Below, piece by piece: positions 1-7,204 of a DNA stretch of 40,015 bases. Source of the stretch: an uncultured Sphingomonadaceae bacterium (lineage in GTDB: Bacteria > Pseudomonadota > Alphaproteobacteria > Sphingomonadales > Sphingomonadaceae); contig CAMLKX010000001.1 in assembly GCA_946480515.1 (NCBI GenBank), positions 1-40,015 of the forward strand, in the 5' to 3' direction. How positions within the stretch are numbered: the first letter of the stretch is position 1; each line of letters begins with the position of its first letter. The position numbers and the translations under genes were made by a program. The notes under the pieces were generated by a model that ran no database searches, had not been told where the DNA came from, and saw only the letters and a list, made by a program, of their open reading frames with translations.

Positions 1-657
1 ACCTCCAGCGGAATATTTGATGACTTCGCTGCGGGTTACTTCCTCCAGGTCCGATGCGGTTCCGACGATCGTGTAGGCGATGAGGTGCGGAAGGTGGCTG
101 GTGACGGCCAGCACCATGTCATGATGGCGCGGGTCCATGACATCGGTTTTCGCGCCCAGCGACTGCCAAAAGAGTGTGACCGTCTCGATCGCCTGCGGGT
201 CGGTATCGGCGGTTGGAGTGAGGATGCACCAGCGGCCCCGGAACAGAGTCGCAAAGCCCGCCTCCGGACCGCTTCTTTCCGTCCCCGCCACTGGATGAGC
301 AGGAACGATCCGCGCTCCTGGGAGCAGGCGCTCCAGGTCGCGGGATATGCTTTCCTTGGATGAACCAACGTCGCTGACAATCGCTGATGGCTTAAGGGCG
401 CCTGAGATGGATTCAGCTGCCCGCACCATCTCGCCAACGGGGACGCAAAGGATGATCAGGTCGGCGCCGCGGACCGCCTCGGCGGCGGTGCCAGCGACTT
501 CATCGACCAGGCCAAGCTCCGAAGCCCTGGCGCGCACCCCTTCGTCGCTGTCATGACCGGTCAGGGTAAGGGAAGGCATCGCGGCACGGACCGCGCGCGC
601 GATCGACGAGCCGATCAGCCCGAGGCCGATGATGGCGACTGTCTTGACCGTTTCCAT
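1..657 (-). CDS. tyrA: Prephenate/arogenate dehydrogenase, 3' end cut by window edge
   Basis: NAD(P)-dependent oxidative decarboxylation of prephenate or arogenate in tyrosine synthesis, cytoplasmic. The frame is open from an ATG at 657 to base 1, giving 219 residues, with the C-terminal part outside the window. An N-terminal Rossmann motif GLGLIG lies at residues 11-16. SDVGSSK follows at about 95-101. PAHPVAGTE carries His121, and a second conserved SHLPH segment lies near 187-191. All are typical of the TyrA family. Which of the two substrates is used cannot be told from sequence. It lies downstream of a small membrane-protein gene on the same strand, separated from it by a strong hairpin (679-705), so it may have its own transcription. 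Confidence 0.93.
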   Translation of the reverse strand, partial: METVKTVAIIGLGLIGSSIARAVRAAMPSLTLTGHDSDEGVRARASELGLVDEVAGTAAEAVRGADLIILCVPVGEMVRAAESISGALKPSAIVSDVGSSKESISRDLERLLPGARIVPAHPVAGTERSGPEAGFATLFRGRWCILTPTADTDPQAIETVTLFWQSLGAKTDVMDPRHHDMVLAVTSHLPHLIAYTIVGTASDLEEVTRSEVIKYSAGG

Positions 658-678
658 TCCTGCCCTTGTGCCGAACAG

Positions 679-705
679 TTGTGGCCGGGAACATCCCGGC
701 CACAA
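679..705 (-). terminator. Perfect 12-bp inverted repeat with 3-base loop
   Basis: TTGTGGCCGGGA at 679-690 is the exact reverse complement of 694-705, with a 3-base loop (ACA on the plus strand). It sits between two leftward genes, the small membrane protein ending at 770 and tyrA starting at 657, so it probably ends or attenuates transcription of the upstream gene. No T-run follows the stem on either strand, so a classical intrinsic terminator is not proven. An extragenic palindrome or mRNA-stabilising stem is the alternative. Confidence 0.5.
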
Positions 706-769
706 AGCCCGCCCGCCAAGCGCATTACGCTGTGGAAATCAAGACCGCCAGCGAAGGAAGACAGTCGCC

Positions 770-970
770 TTAGTTGACGTTCACGTCGATCTTGTCGGGC
801 ACGCTGATCTCGGTGGTATCGCCGCCGAAGCCAAGCTGACCCCGGAACAGGAACAACAATACGAGGACGACGATGATCAGCAAGACGACCGCGATCACAC
901 CGCCACTGCCGCCGCCGCCGGTCTCGACGATGGTCGTCCGCTCGACCGGCTCGCGCTCAGGTTCACCCAT
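770..970 (-). CDS. Small single-pass membrane protein, 66 aa
   Basis: Function unknown. The protein has an acidic N-terminus (MGEPEREPVERTT), a glycine-rich hinge (GGGGSGG), one strongly hydrophobic segment at about residues 24-42, and a short charged tail that ends in the alternating run DKIDVNVN. A good ribosome binding site (GGAGGTGGAG) lies just upstream of the ATG at 970, which supports it as a real gene. I recall similar tiny Gly-rich, one-helix proteins with a C-terminal V-N-V tail in sphingomonads, but have no assigned role for them. It is probably an inner-membrane protein. The gene is divergent from the nuclease-fold gene that starts at 1070. Confidence 0.75.
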   Translation of the reverse strand: MGEPEREPVERTTIVETGGGGSGGVIAVVLLIIVVLVLLFLFRGQLGFGGDTTEISVPDKIDVNVN

Positions 971-1069
971 GCTCCACCTCCTGCTGTTTTGCTGGCGAAA
1001 CGAACGTTCTCCCAGCCGCCCGGTTCCCGGCGCTTGACCGTTCGGGCTTCCTGTTCGAGCAACTGTTCA

Positions 1070-1594
1070 ATGGTGAGACGAGCCCGACGCCAGTATCCAG
1101 GACGGTGGGGTGCACGCGCCACTGCGCTGCGACCTTTCGTTCTGTTGGGCATACTTGCATCCCTGTGGGCGGGCATGGACCCCGCGCTGGTCGAGCCGAT
1201 TGGCCCGCTGGCGACCGAGCCAGAGCGCGTAAACGTCAGCTTCGCGCGCTGTCGCGGCGGATCGAGCCCGGCCTGCGTGGTCGATGGCGATACGTTCCGG
1301 ATCGGCAGGCGGCGCATCAGGATCATCGGCATCGACGCGCCGGAGGTTGAAGCCGAATGCCCGGAGGAAGCGCGGCGCGCGGAAGCGGCGACCGTGCGGC
1401 TGCAACAACTGCTTAATGACGGCCCATTCGAGATGGTCGGGCGCATTGATGACATGACCGACCGATATGGCCGGGAACTTCGCGCGGTGCGCCGGTCGAA
1501 CGCTCAGGGAGAGTCCGTGTCGATCGCGCAGCAGCTGCGCGAAGAAGGCCATGCGCGGCGCTATCTCGGCGGCTTCCGGCCTGGGTGGTGTTAG
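1070..1594 (+). CDS. Thermonuclease-fold (SNase-like) protein with N-terminal membrane/signal segment
   Basis: Probable secreted or membrane-anchored nuclease of the staphylococcal nuclease family. An N-terminal basic stretch is followed by a hydrophobic segment at about residues 17-35, which suggests export. The family core is present. VVDGDTF carries Asp72 and Asp74, RIIGIDAPE carries Arg84, Asp89 and Glu92, and DRYGR carries Arg135. By alignment these match Asp19/Asp21, Arg35, Asp40, Glu43 and Arg87 of S. aureus nuclease, so the active site looks intact. The ATG at 1070 is chosen because it keeps the export segment. The frame stays open further upstream, but that part is antisense to the 66-residue gene and has no family similarity. 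The ribosome binding site is weak. Confidence 0.85.
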   Translation: MVRRARRQYPGRWGARATALRPFVLLGILASLWAGMDPALVEPIGPLATEPERVNVSFARCRGGSSPACVVDGDTFRIGRRRIRIIGIDAPEVEAECPEEARRAEAATVRLQQLLNDGPFEMVGRIDDMTDRYGRELRAVRRSNAQGESVSIAQQLREEGHARRYLGGFRPGWC

Positions 1595-1647
1595 CCGCGA
1601 AGCTCCGAATGTTGCCACCGCAGGTGTTTTCGCGCAGGTGACCAGCC

Positions 1648-2907
1648 ATGTTGGCAATGGATTTCATCAGAACAAACCGGGAGGCTGTCGAGGGGGCGAT
1701 CCGCGACAAAGGCGTAGCGCTAAGCCTGGACGACCTGTTCACGCTGGACGGCGACATCCGAAGCCTGAAGACTCAAATCGAATCTCTGCGTGCGGAGCGA
1801 AATGCGATCAGCGCCGGCTTCAAGAGCGCCGCTCCGGAGCAACGGGCCGAGCTCGGTCGCCGGGCGAAGGAGGCGGGCGCGCAAGCCGGTGAACTCGAGA
1901 CCCAGCTGACGGACAAGGAACAGTCGCTGCGGGCGCTTGCCCTGCGGCTTCCGAACATCCCCTATTCCGGGGCTCCGGTCGGGCCGGACGAAAGCTTCAA
2001 TACTGTTGTCCGGACCGAAGGGGAGCTGCCCCAGTTTGATTTCGATCCGCTCGATCATGTCGCGCTGATCGAGAAGAATGGCTGGGCGGACCTGTCGCGC
2101 ATCGTGCAGGTTTCCGGCTCGCGAACCTATTGCCTGAAAGGCCGGCTGGCGCTGCTCGAAGGCGTGCTGATGAACTGGGCGCTGGCGAAGATCGCCGACG
2201 CCGGGTTCACCCCGATCACGGTTCCCGCGCTGGCGCGCGAGCAGGCGTTTCTCAATCAGGGTCAATTCCCAGGGCATGAGGAGGAAACCTATCAGCTCCC
2301 GAATGACGACCTGTGGCTTGCCGGGACGGCCGAGGTCGCGCTGACCTCGCTCCATTCGGGTGAAATCATCGAGGCGGGCCAGCTTCCGATCCTCTACGCG
2401 GGCTATTCTCCCTGCTTTCGCCGCGAGGCAGGAAGCGCCGGGAAGGATGTGCGCGGGCTGCTGCGCGTCCACCAATTCCTCAAGGTCGAGCAATATGTGA
2501 TTTGCGAGGCCGACGAGCAGCAATCGGCCGAGTGGCACGCCCGCTTGCTTGAGCTTGCCGAAACCATGCTGCGAGAACTGGAGATCCCCTATCAGGTGAT
2601 AGAAACCTCGACCGGCGACATGGGGCTGGGCAAATATCGCATGAACGACATCGAAAGCTGGGTGCCGTCGCTCGGAAAGTATCGCGAGACCCATAGCTGC
2701 TCGACCCTGCACGACTGGCAGGCGAGGCGCGCGAACATCCGCTACCGCGGCAGCGACGGCAAAGTGCGGTTCGCCCACACGCTCAACAATACCGCCTTGG
2801 CCAGCCCACGGATTCTCGTCCCGCTGCTGGAAAATCACCAGACCGCCGATGGCCGAGTCCGGTTGCCGGAGCCGCTCCGCAACTTGATGGGCGGGGAGTT
2901 TCTGTGA
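1648..2907 (+). CDS. serS: Seryl-tRNA synthetase
   Basis: Charges tRNA-Ser with serine, cytoplasmic class II synthetase, 419 residues, normal length. The N-terminal part (about 1-105) is the helical coiled arm that grips the long variable arm of tRNA-Ser. Motif 2 (CFRREAGSAGKD, about 256-267, then RGLLRVHQF) is intact. Motif 3 is present near 380-395 as NNTALASPR, keeping the invariant Arg but without the more usual GSGLAVGR glycines. I believe that variant is a lineage trait, but could not check. The start may be ATG 1648 (CAGGTGA upstream) or ATG 1657. The next gene follows after 34 bases in the same direction. Confidence 0.97.
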   Translation: MLAMDFIRTNREAVEGAIRDKGVALSLDDLFTLDGDIRSLKTQIESLRAERNAISAGFKSAAPEQRAELGRRAKEAGAQAGELETQLTDKEQSLRALALRLPNIPYSGAPVGPDESFNTVVRTEGELPQFDFDPLDHVALIEKNGWADLSRIVQVSGSRTYCLKGRLALLEGVLMNWALAKIADAGFTPITVPALAREQAFLNQGQFPGHEEETYQLPNDDLWLAGTAEVALTSLHSGEIIEAGQLPILYAGYSPCFRREAGSAGKDVRGLLRVHQFLKVEQYVICEADEQQSAEWHARLLELAETMLRELEIPYQVIETSTGDMGLGKYRMNDIESWVPSLGKYRETHSCSTLHDWQARRANIRYRGSDGKVRFAHTLNNTALASPRILVPLLENHQTADGRVRLPEPLRNLMGGEFL

Positions 2908-2941
2908 TCTTCGACGGGCGTCGTGAGTTTGACGTGTCCGG

Positions 2942-3679
2942 ATGAACCAGCCGATCAAGCCCATGCATTGGCAAGGGGACGATGCTCCGCCGCAAGGCCG
3001 CCGCCTGAGCGAGCTGGCGTGGAACCTCGCGCGGCTGCTCGCTACCTTCCGCAAGCGGGGTCCGCGCGGTCCGTTGGATGGCCAGCCAGTGCTGGTAATC
3101 CCCGGTTTCCTCTGCAGCGACCAGACCACCTTCGCGCTTCGGCGAGAACTGGCGCGTGCTGGGTTCCGAGTTCATGGCTGGAAGCTCGGCTGGAATCTCG
3201 GGGCGAAGGCAGACACGCTCGAGCAGCTTCGCAACCGCATCGAAGGGCTCGGGCACAAACGTCCGATCGTGATCGTCGGCTGGAGTCTCGGCGGAATTTT
3301 CGGCCGCGAATTCGCGCGCTACCACCCGGAGCTGGTCAAGGCATTGGTGACGCTCGGTTCACCATTCTCGGGCGATCCGCGCCAGAACACCGTCTGGCCT
3401 CTTTATGAGCGGATTGCCGGCCACGCGGTCGACGATCCGCCAATCCCGCGCATCACTGACAAACCGCCGGTGCCGCACCTTGCGATCTGGTCCCGCGAGG
3501 ACGGCTTGATCGCGCCGAGGTCAGCACGTGGGCTCGATCATGAGAGGGACAAGGAAGTTGAGCTGAGCTGCCACCACATGGCCTTCGGCATCTCACCCAA
3601 GGCCGCCCGCGACGTGGTGGACGAGGTATCTCGCTTCCTCGACGAGCTCGGGCCTCGCGCGTCCCGCAGCCTGAATTAA
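2942..3679 (+). CDS. Alpha/beta hydrolase
   Basis: Predicted serine hydrolase (esterase/lipase-like) of 245 residues, substrate unknown. The fold is visible from the oxyanion strand PVLVIPGFLCSD (about 49-60), the nucleophile elbow GWSLGG with Ser115, a probable acid Asp187 (WSREDG) and a probable His at 211 or 212 (CHHMAF). No signal peptide is seen, so it is likely cytoplasmic. It lies 34 bases after serS in the same direction and could be co-transcribed. Its position next to the accessory catabolic block may be chance. An overlapping frame at 2923-3408 was judged to be a shadow. Confidence 0.82.
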   Translation: MNQPIKPMHWQGDDAPPQGRRLSELAWNLARLLATFRKRGPRGPLDGQPVLVIPGFLCSDQTTFALRRELARAGFRVHGWKLGWNLGAKADTLEQLRNRIEGLGHKRPIVIVGWSLGGIFGREFARYHPELVKALVTLGSPFSGDPRQNTVWPLYERIAGHAVDDPPIPRITDKPPVPHLAIWSREDGLIAPRSARGLDHERDKEVELSCHHMAFGISPKAARDVVDEVSRFLDELGPRASRSLN

Positions 3680-3754
3680 AAAATGGCGTCTGCCGAGCGC
3701 ACAGGATCGCTCCGGCCGTCGAACCCTGATGTGACCTCGGCGCTTCGGACTTGA

Positions 3755-3775
3755 TTTCGGAAAGACTTTCCGGAA
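3755..3775. promoter_or_regulatory. Near-perfect 21-bp palindrome, probable TetR operator
   Basis: TTTCGGAAAG at 3755-3764, one central base, then CTTTCCGGAA at 3766-3775. The arms match at 9 of 10 positions. The site ends 10 bases before the ATG of the TetR-family gene at 3786, so a bound dimer would block translation-proximal transcription of that gene and of the amidohydrolase and Coq4-like genes after it. Autoregulation through such a site is the usual TetR arrangement. Binding is inferred. Confidence 0.55.
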
Positions 3776-3785
3776 TCGTGTGGGC

Positions 3786-4484
3786 ATGGATGTCGCGACT
3801 CGGACTGCTACCAGCAGAGAACCTCGTTCCGTCGGGCGTCCGCGCCGGCTGACCGTCCACCAAGTGCTTGATTCGGCGCTCGAGATTGGGCTCGAGGGGC
3901 TCAGCATGTCGCGCTTGGCCGAGCATCTCGGTGTCGGGATCGCGACTCTCTACCGCTACGTCAGCAACCGCGATGAACTCATCCGCATGGCGGCGGCGCG
4001 AAAGGCGCGCGGTCATCGCTATCCTGACGACGAGGGGCAGCACTGGTCCGCCTATGTCATGGACTATGCCCACGCGGTGTACGACTCGCTCGCGGGGGAG
4101 TCGCAGCTCATCACCTGCTTCATCGACGGCGGTTTGGGGCCGGAGGTGGAGATCGAGACTGCGGATGGCTTCGTCGCTGCTCTGGCTGCGCGCGGCTTTG
4201 CTCTCAATGAAGCGATGCAGTTGATGCGTTCTGTTGGCCAGATCGTGGTCGGCGCCGCCGCCGCGTCGGCGCATGTGCGTGCAATCAATGCGACGGGCGC
4301 TACGCTCGGCAGCGTGACGCGGCGGGCCTTGGCTCATCGCGGTGAGGATGAGGTGCCGACGCTTCGCCGATGTGCGGACGCCTATGCCGATGAAACGTCG
4401 ATGATCGACTGGAAACCGGCGGTGGAGCGCGTGCTCCGCAGTGTCGCCGCTGAACGTGGAGAACAGCTTAGCAAGACGGAGTGA
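3786..4484 (+). CDS. TetR-family transcriptional regulator
   Basis: DNA-binding repressor, about 232 residues. The helix-turn-helix is clear: LSMSRLAEHLGVGIATLYRYV, then SNRDELI, close to residues 39-68. The C-terminal ligand domain is not diagnostic, so the inducer is unknown. GTG at 3780 is an alternative start, but GGAA at 3772-3775 is better spaced for ATG 3786. A palindrome covers 3755-3775. The gene is followed after 34 bases by an amidohydrolase and a Coq4-like gene in the same direction, so it probably controls that operon and perhaps the facing acyl-CoA operon, with an acyl-CoA or ring intermediate as a plausible ligand (inference). Confidence 0.88.
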   Translation: MDVATRTATSREPRSVGRPRRLTVHQVLDSALEIGLEGLSMSRLAEHLGVGIATLYRYVSNRDELIRMAAARKARGHRYPDDEGQHWSAYVMDYAHAVYDSLAGESQLITCFIDGGLGPEVEIETADGFVAALAARGFALNEAMQLMRSVGQIVVGAAAASAHVRAINATGATLGSVTRRALAHRGEDEVPTLRRCADAYADETSMIDWKPAVERVLRSVAAERGEQLSKTE

Positions 4485-4518
4485 CGCCGCAAACGGCGCG
4501 CCACAATAGGAGAGAGAG

Positions 4519-6264
4519 ATGGCCGATATTTTGATCAAGGGCGGGACCGTTGTCGATGGCACCGGTTCGCCCGCGTACGACGCTGACGTCCGGGTGCGCG
4601 GAGAAACAATCGCTGAAATCGGTCCGGACCTCGCGGTTCAGCCAGGCGAGCGGCTGATTGACGCCAGCGGCTGCTTTGTCACGCCCGGCTTCATCGAATC
4701 GCATACCCATTTCGACGCGACGATGTGGTGGCAGCCGGACCTCGATCCCTTGCCGGGCTATGGAGCAACCACGATCGTGATGGGCAATTGCGGCTTCACT
4801 GCTGCGCCGGTGTCGGACGATCCGGAAGCCCGGATGGAGATGATCAAGATCTTCTCCTTCTTCGAAGATATTCCGGAAGGTCCGTTTGTGAACAATCTCC
4901 CATGGGATTGGCGCAAATGGTCCGAATACAAACGGTCGATGACCAGCCGCCTGCGGGTTCCGGCAAACTATGGTGCGTTCGTAGGACATTTGGCGATCCG
5001 GCTTGCGGTGATGGGGATGGACGCGTGGAAGCGCGTCGCCACGCCGGAAGAGATCGAGCAGATGGCCGATCATCTCGAGGATGCGCTGTCCGCTGGGGCG
5101 CTCGGCATGTCGTCCAACCTTCTGGATCATGACGGGCAGGACCGTCCGGTGCCGACCCAGATTGCTGATGATGCAGAATTTTCCGCATTGCTGGATGTTC
5201 TGGAGCGCCACCCCGGCTGCACGCTGCAGGTCATCGTCGACACCTTCATGCGCATGACGGGCCCCGCCAGCGTCGAGCGGCTGATGCGGCTGCTGAAGGG
5301 CAAGGCGGTGCGCGTTCAGATCGCCGGTGGCATTCCGACCCTCGAGTTCCAGAAGCCGGCGCTGGAAGTCATGAAGCCGCTAATCGATCGTGCGCAGGCG
5401 GAAGGCTACGACATCTGGCCGGGCTTCGCCCATGTCTCGCCGACCAATACTTTGTCGCTCACCCGGTCACTGATCTTCGCACAATCGAACGATTATGTCT
5501 GGCACGAGGTGGTGCTTGCGGAGACCGAAGAGGAGAAGCTCAAGCTCCTGCGCGATCCCGAATGGCGTGCCCGGGCGAGGGAAAGCTGGGACACCAAGGT
5601 GTGGAAGCATGCGCCGATGGCTAACCCGCATCGGCTTCACCTGCGCAATTCCGACAATGGACTGGGTCCGATCAACCTGACGCTCAAGGAACATGCCGAC
5701 AACCTTGGCCTGCACCCCTCGGACGCAATGGCCGAATGGATTATCGCAAACGGCGTGCGCTCAACCGTGCACATGGCGCCGTTTCCGAAGCTCGAGGATT
5801 TGACCGTCGAACTCCTCAAGCATCCAATGACGGTGGGGAACCTGTCCGATGCACCGGCGCACGGACAGATGTTCTGCGGCGGTGGCGAGAATATCCTCCT
5901 GCTCACCAAATATGTTCGCGAGGGGCAGGTCACGATCGAGGAGGCGATCCATGTCATGACCGGCAAGCTCGCCACTCACTTCAGCTTCCCGGATCGCGGG
6001 GAAATCAAGGCCGGCAAGCGCGCCGATATTGCGGTGTTCGACCTCAACGAGATCGAAAAGCGCGATGAGTATAAGCGGTTCGATGTGCCTGATGGCGATT
6101 ATGGCGTGACCTGGCGCTACACACGCGATGCCGCACCGATGCGCCTGACGATGGTCAACGGGATGCCGACCTTCTTCGAGGGACGCTTCACCGGCGCCAT
6201 GCCCGGTGAATTCATCTCGCCATCCGTTCCGGCGAAAATCGATTTCGCTCAAGCTGCAGAATGA
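4519..6264 (+). CDS. Amidohydrolase, N-acyl-D-amino-acid deacylase (Amidohydro_3) type
   Basis: Metal-dependent hydrolase of 581 residues, cytoplasmic. It has the short N-terminal beta sandwich, then the TIM-barrel entry HTHFD with His62 and His64. Cys91 in GNCGFT lies 27 residues after His64, the same spacing as His69 to Cys96 in D-aminoacylase. VGNLSDAPAH near residue 440 probably holds the catalytic Asp, and the C-terminal sandwich starts at GKRADIAVFD. The ribosome binding site AGGAGAGAGAG is strong. Despite the family name, members in catabolic clusters often act on other C-N or ring bonds. Here it lies between a TetR gene and a Coq4-like gene inside an acyl-CoA degradation block, so an amide, lactam or ring-opening role is as likely as D-amino-acid deacylation. 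Confidence 0.85.
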   Translation: MADILIKGGTVVDGTGSPAYDADVRVRGETIAEIGPDLAVQPGERLIDASGCFVTPGFIESHTHFDATMWWQPDLDPLPGYGATTIVMGNCGFTAAPVSDDPEARMEMIKIFSFFEDIPEGPFVNNLPWDWRKWSEYKRSMTSRLRVPANYGAFVGHLAIRLAVMGMDAWKRVATPEEIEQMADHLEDALSAGALGMSSNLLDHDGQDRPVPTQIADDAEFSALLDVLERHPGCTLQVIVDTFMRMTGPASVERLMRLLKGKAVRVQIAGGIPTLEFQKPALEVMKPLIDRAQAEGYDIWPGFAHVSPTNTLSLTRSLIFAQSNDYVWHEVVLAETEEEKLKLLRDPEWRARARESWDTKVWKHAPMANPHRLHLRNSDNGLGPINLTLKEHADNLGLHPSDAMAEWIIANGVRSTVHMAPFPKLEDLTVELLKHPMTVGNLSDAPAHGQMFCGGGENILLLTKYVREGQVTIEEAIHVMTGKLATHFSFPDRGEIKAGKRADIAVFDLNEIEKRDEYKRFDVPDGDYGVTWRYTRDAAPMRLTMVNGMPTFFEGRFTGAMPGEFISPSVPAKIDFAQAAE

Positions 6265-6293
6265 ACTGTAAACGCTAATGGTGGAGAATGGCC

Positions 6294-7172
6294 ATGGTGG
6301 ACGTTAGCCAAGCCGACTACGACTATTACAATGCGGGGATGAAGAAGATCGAGACCGCTAGTTCGGTGCTCGTCAGCTCGTCGAAATATCTGAACCACTC
6401 CGGACTGCGCGAGCTGATCGCGCAGGAGATGCTCCGGCGGAACGGTACGGATCTTCCCAACACCGCCTACATCCCGGAGGTCGCCCAGATTCTCCATGAC
6501 CTGGAGGACATGCCCCAGGTCTTTGCCCTGTTCGAACATGAAAAGGCCCGTCTACCGGAATTTCGTACCTGGCTGGAGCGACGCGAACTGTCGAATTTCA
6601 AGATTGAGGAGGTTCGGCACTGCGCGCCGGGAACTCTTGGTTCGGTGATCCATGATTTCCTCGTCAATAGCGGGTACAGCATCGATCACTTCTTTCAGGG
6701 GCTGGAAGTCACAAGCGACTACACCTTCTATCTGAAGGAACGCGCGTACACGCACGACATCGAGCATATGATCACCGGCTTCGAGACCAATCATGCCGGT
6801 GAACTGGCGCTGATCGCAGCCAATATGGTCGGCTTCTACAATTATTTCTGCCCGGAGCTTGCCGCCTTCTTCAACCGGGTGCCGACCTATCTGCGCGCGA
6901 AGACCACGCTCAAGAATGGCTTCCACTATCCGGAGGCGTTCAAGGTCCAGCTGGAAGCTGAAGAGATCGGGGCTCGCCAAGGCCGCGACTGGAAATATCC
7001 GCTCATGCTGGTGCCGTGGCGGGACCATATTGATCGGCCGGTTGAAGAGCTGCGCGAGGAGTTCGGCATCACCGATGTGCTGCCACCGGGCGTGTGGAAC
7101 TACACGACCGCTCTGAGTGAAGATCAACCGGTGGCAGACAATGATGTGTCTGTCATGCAGGCTGCCGAATAG
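6294..7172 (+). CDS. Coq4-like metal-site protein in a catabolic operon
   Basis: About 292 residues, related to the Coq4 family of ubiquinone biosynthesis. The family metal motif HDxxH-x11-E is complete: THDIEH gives His154, Asp155 and His158, and Glu170 follows after 11 residues. No membrane segment or signal is evident. Eukaryotic Coq4 has been linked to processing of the C1 carboxylate of the quinone ring, so a similar oxidative decarboxylation or ring-carbon step on a catabolic intermediate is conceivable (inference). It follows the amidohydrolase by 29 bases. ATG 6294 is preferred because GGAG at 6283-6286 lies 7 bases before it. ATG 6288 is too close. A true ubiquinone role is possible but the context argues against it. 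Confidence 0.75.
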   Translation: MVDVSQADYDYYNAGMKKIETASSVLVSSSKYLNHSGLRELIAQEMLRRNGTDLPNTAYIPEVAQILHDLEDMPQVFALFEHEKARLPEFRTWLERRELSNFKIEEVRHCAPGTLGSVIHDFLVNSGYSIDHFFQGLEVTSDYTFYLKERAYTHDIEHMITGFETNHAGELALIAANMVGFYNYFCPELAAFFNRVPTYLRAKTTLKNGFHYPEAFKVQLEAEEIGARQGRDWKYPLMLVPWRDHIDRPVEELREEFGITDVLPPGVWNYTTALSEDQPVADNDVSVMQAAE

Positions 7173-7204
7173 CCAGTCACGCTAGGGGCAGGAGCGATTG
7201 ACCA

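Noticed and set aside
963..1160. A 65-codon minus-strand frame that would be coupled to the small membrane-protein gene
   Set aside because: It is mostly antisense to the nuclease-fold gene. Its end only reads through the ribosome binding site of the next gene.
1720..3129. A 469-codon minus-strand frame opposite serS
   Set aside because: Antisense shadow of serS with no recognisable family pattern or ribosome binding site.
2923..3408. A plus-strand frame overlapping the alpha/beta hydrolase
   Set aside because: It is out of frame with the GWSLGG nucleophile elbow, has Arg/Ala/Ser-rich composition and no family.
3453..4562. A 369-codon minus-strand frame opposite the TetR gene
   Set aside because: No domain, and it runs antisense to a clear helix-turn-helix protein.
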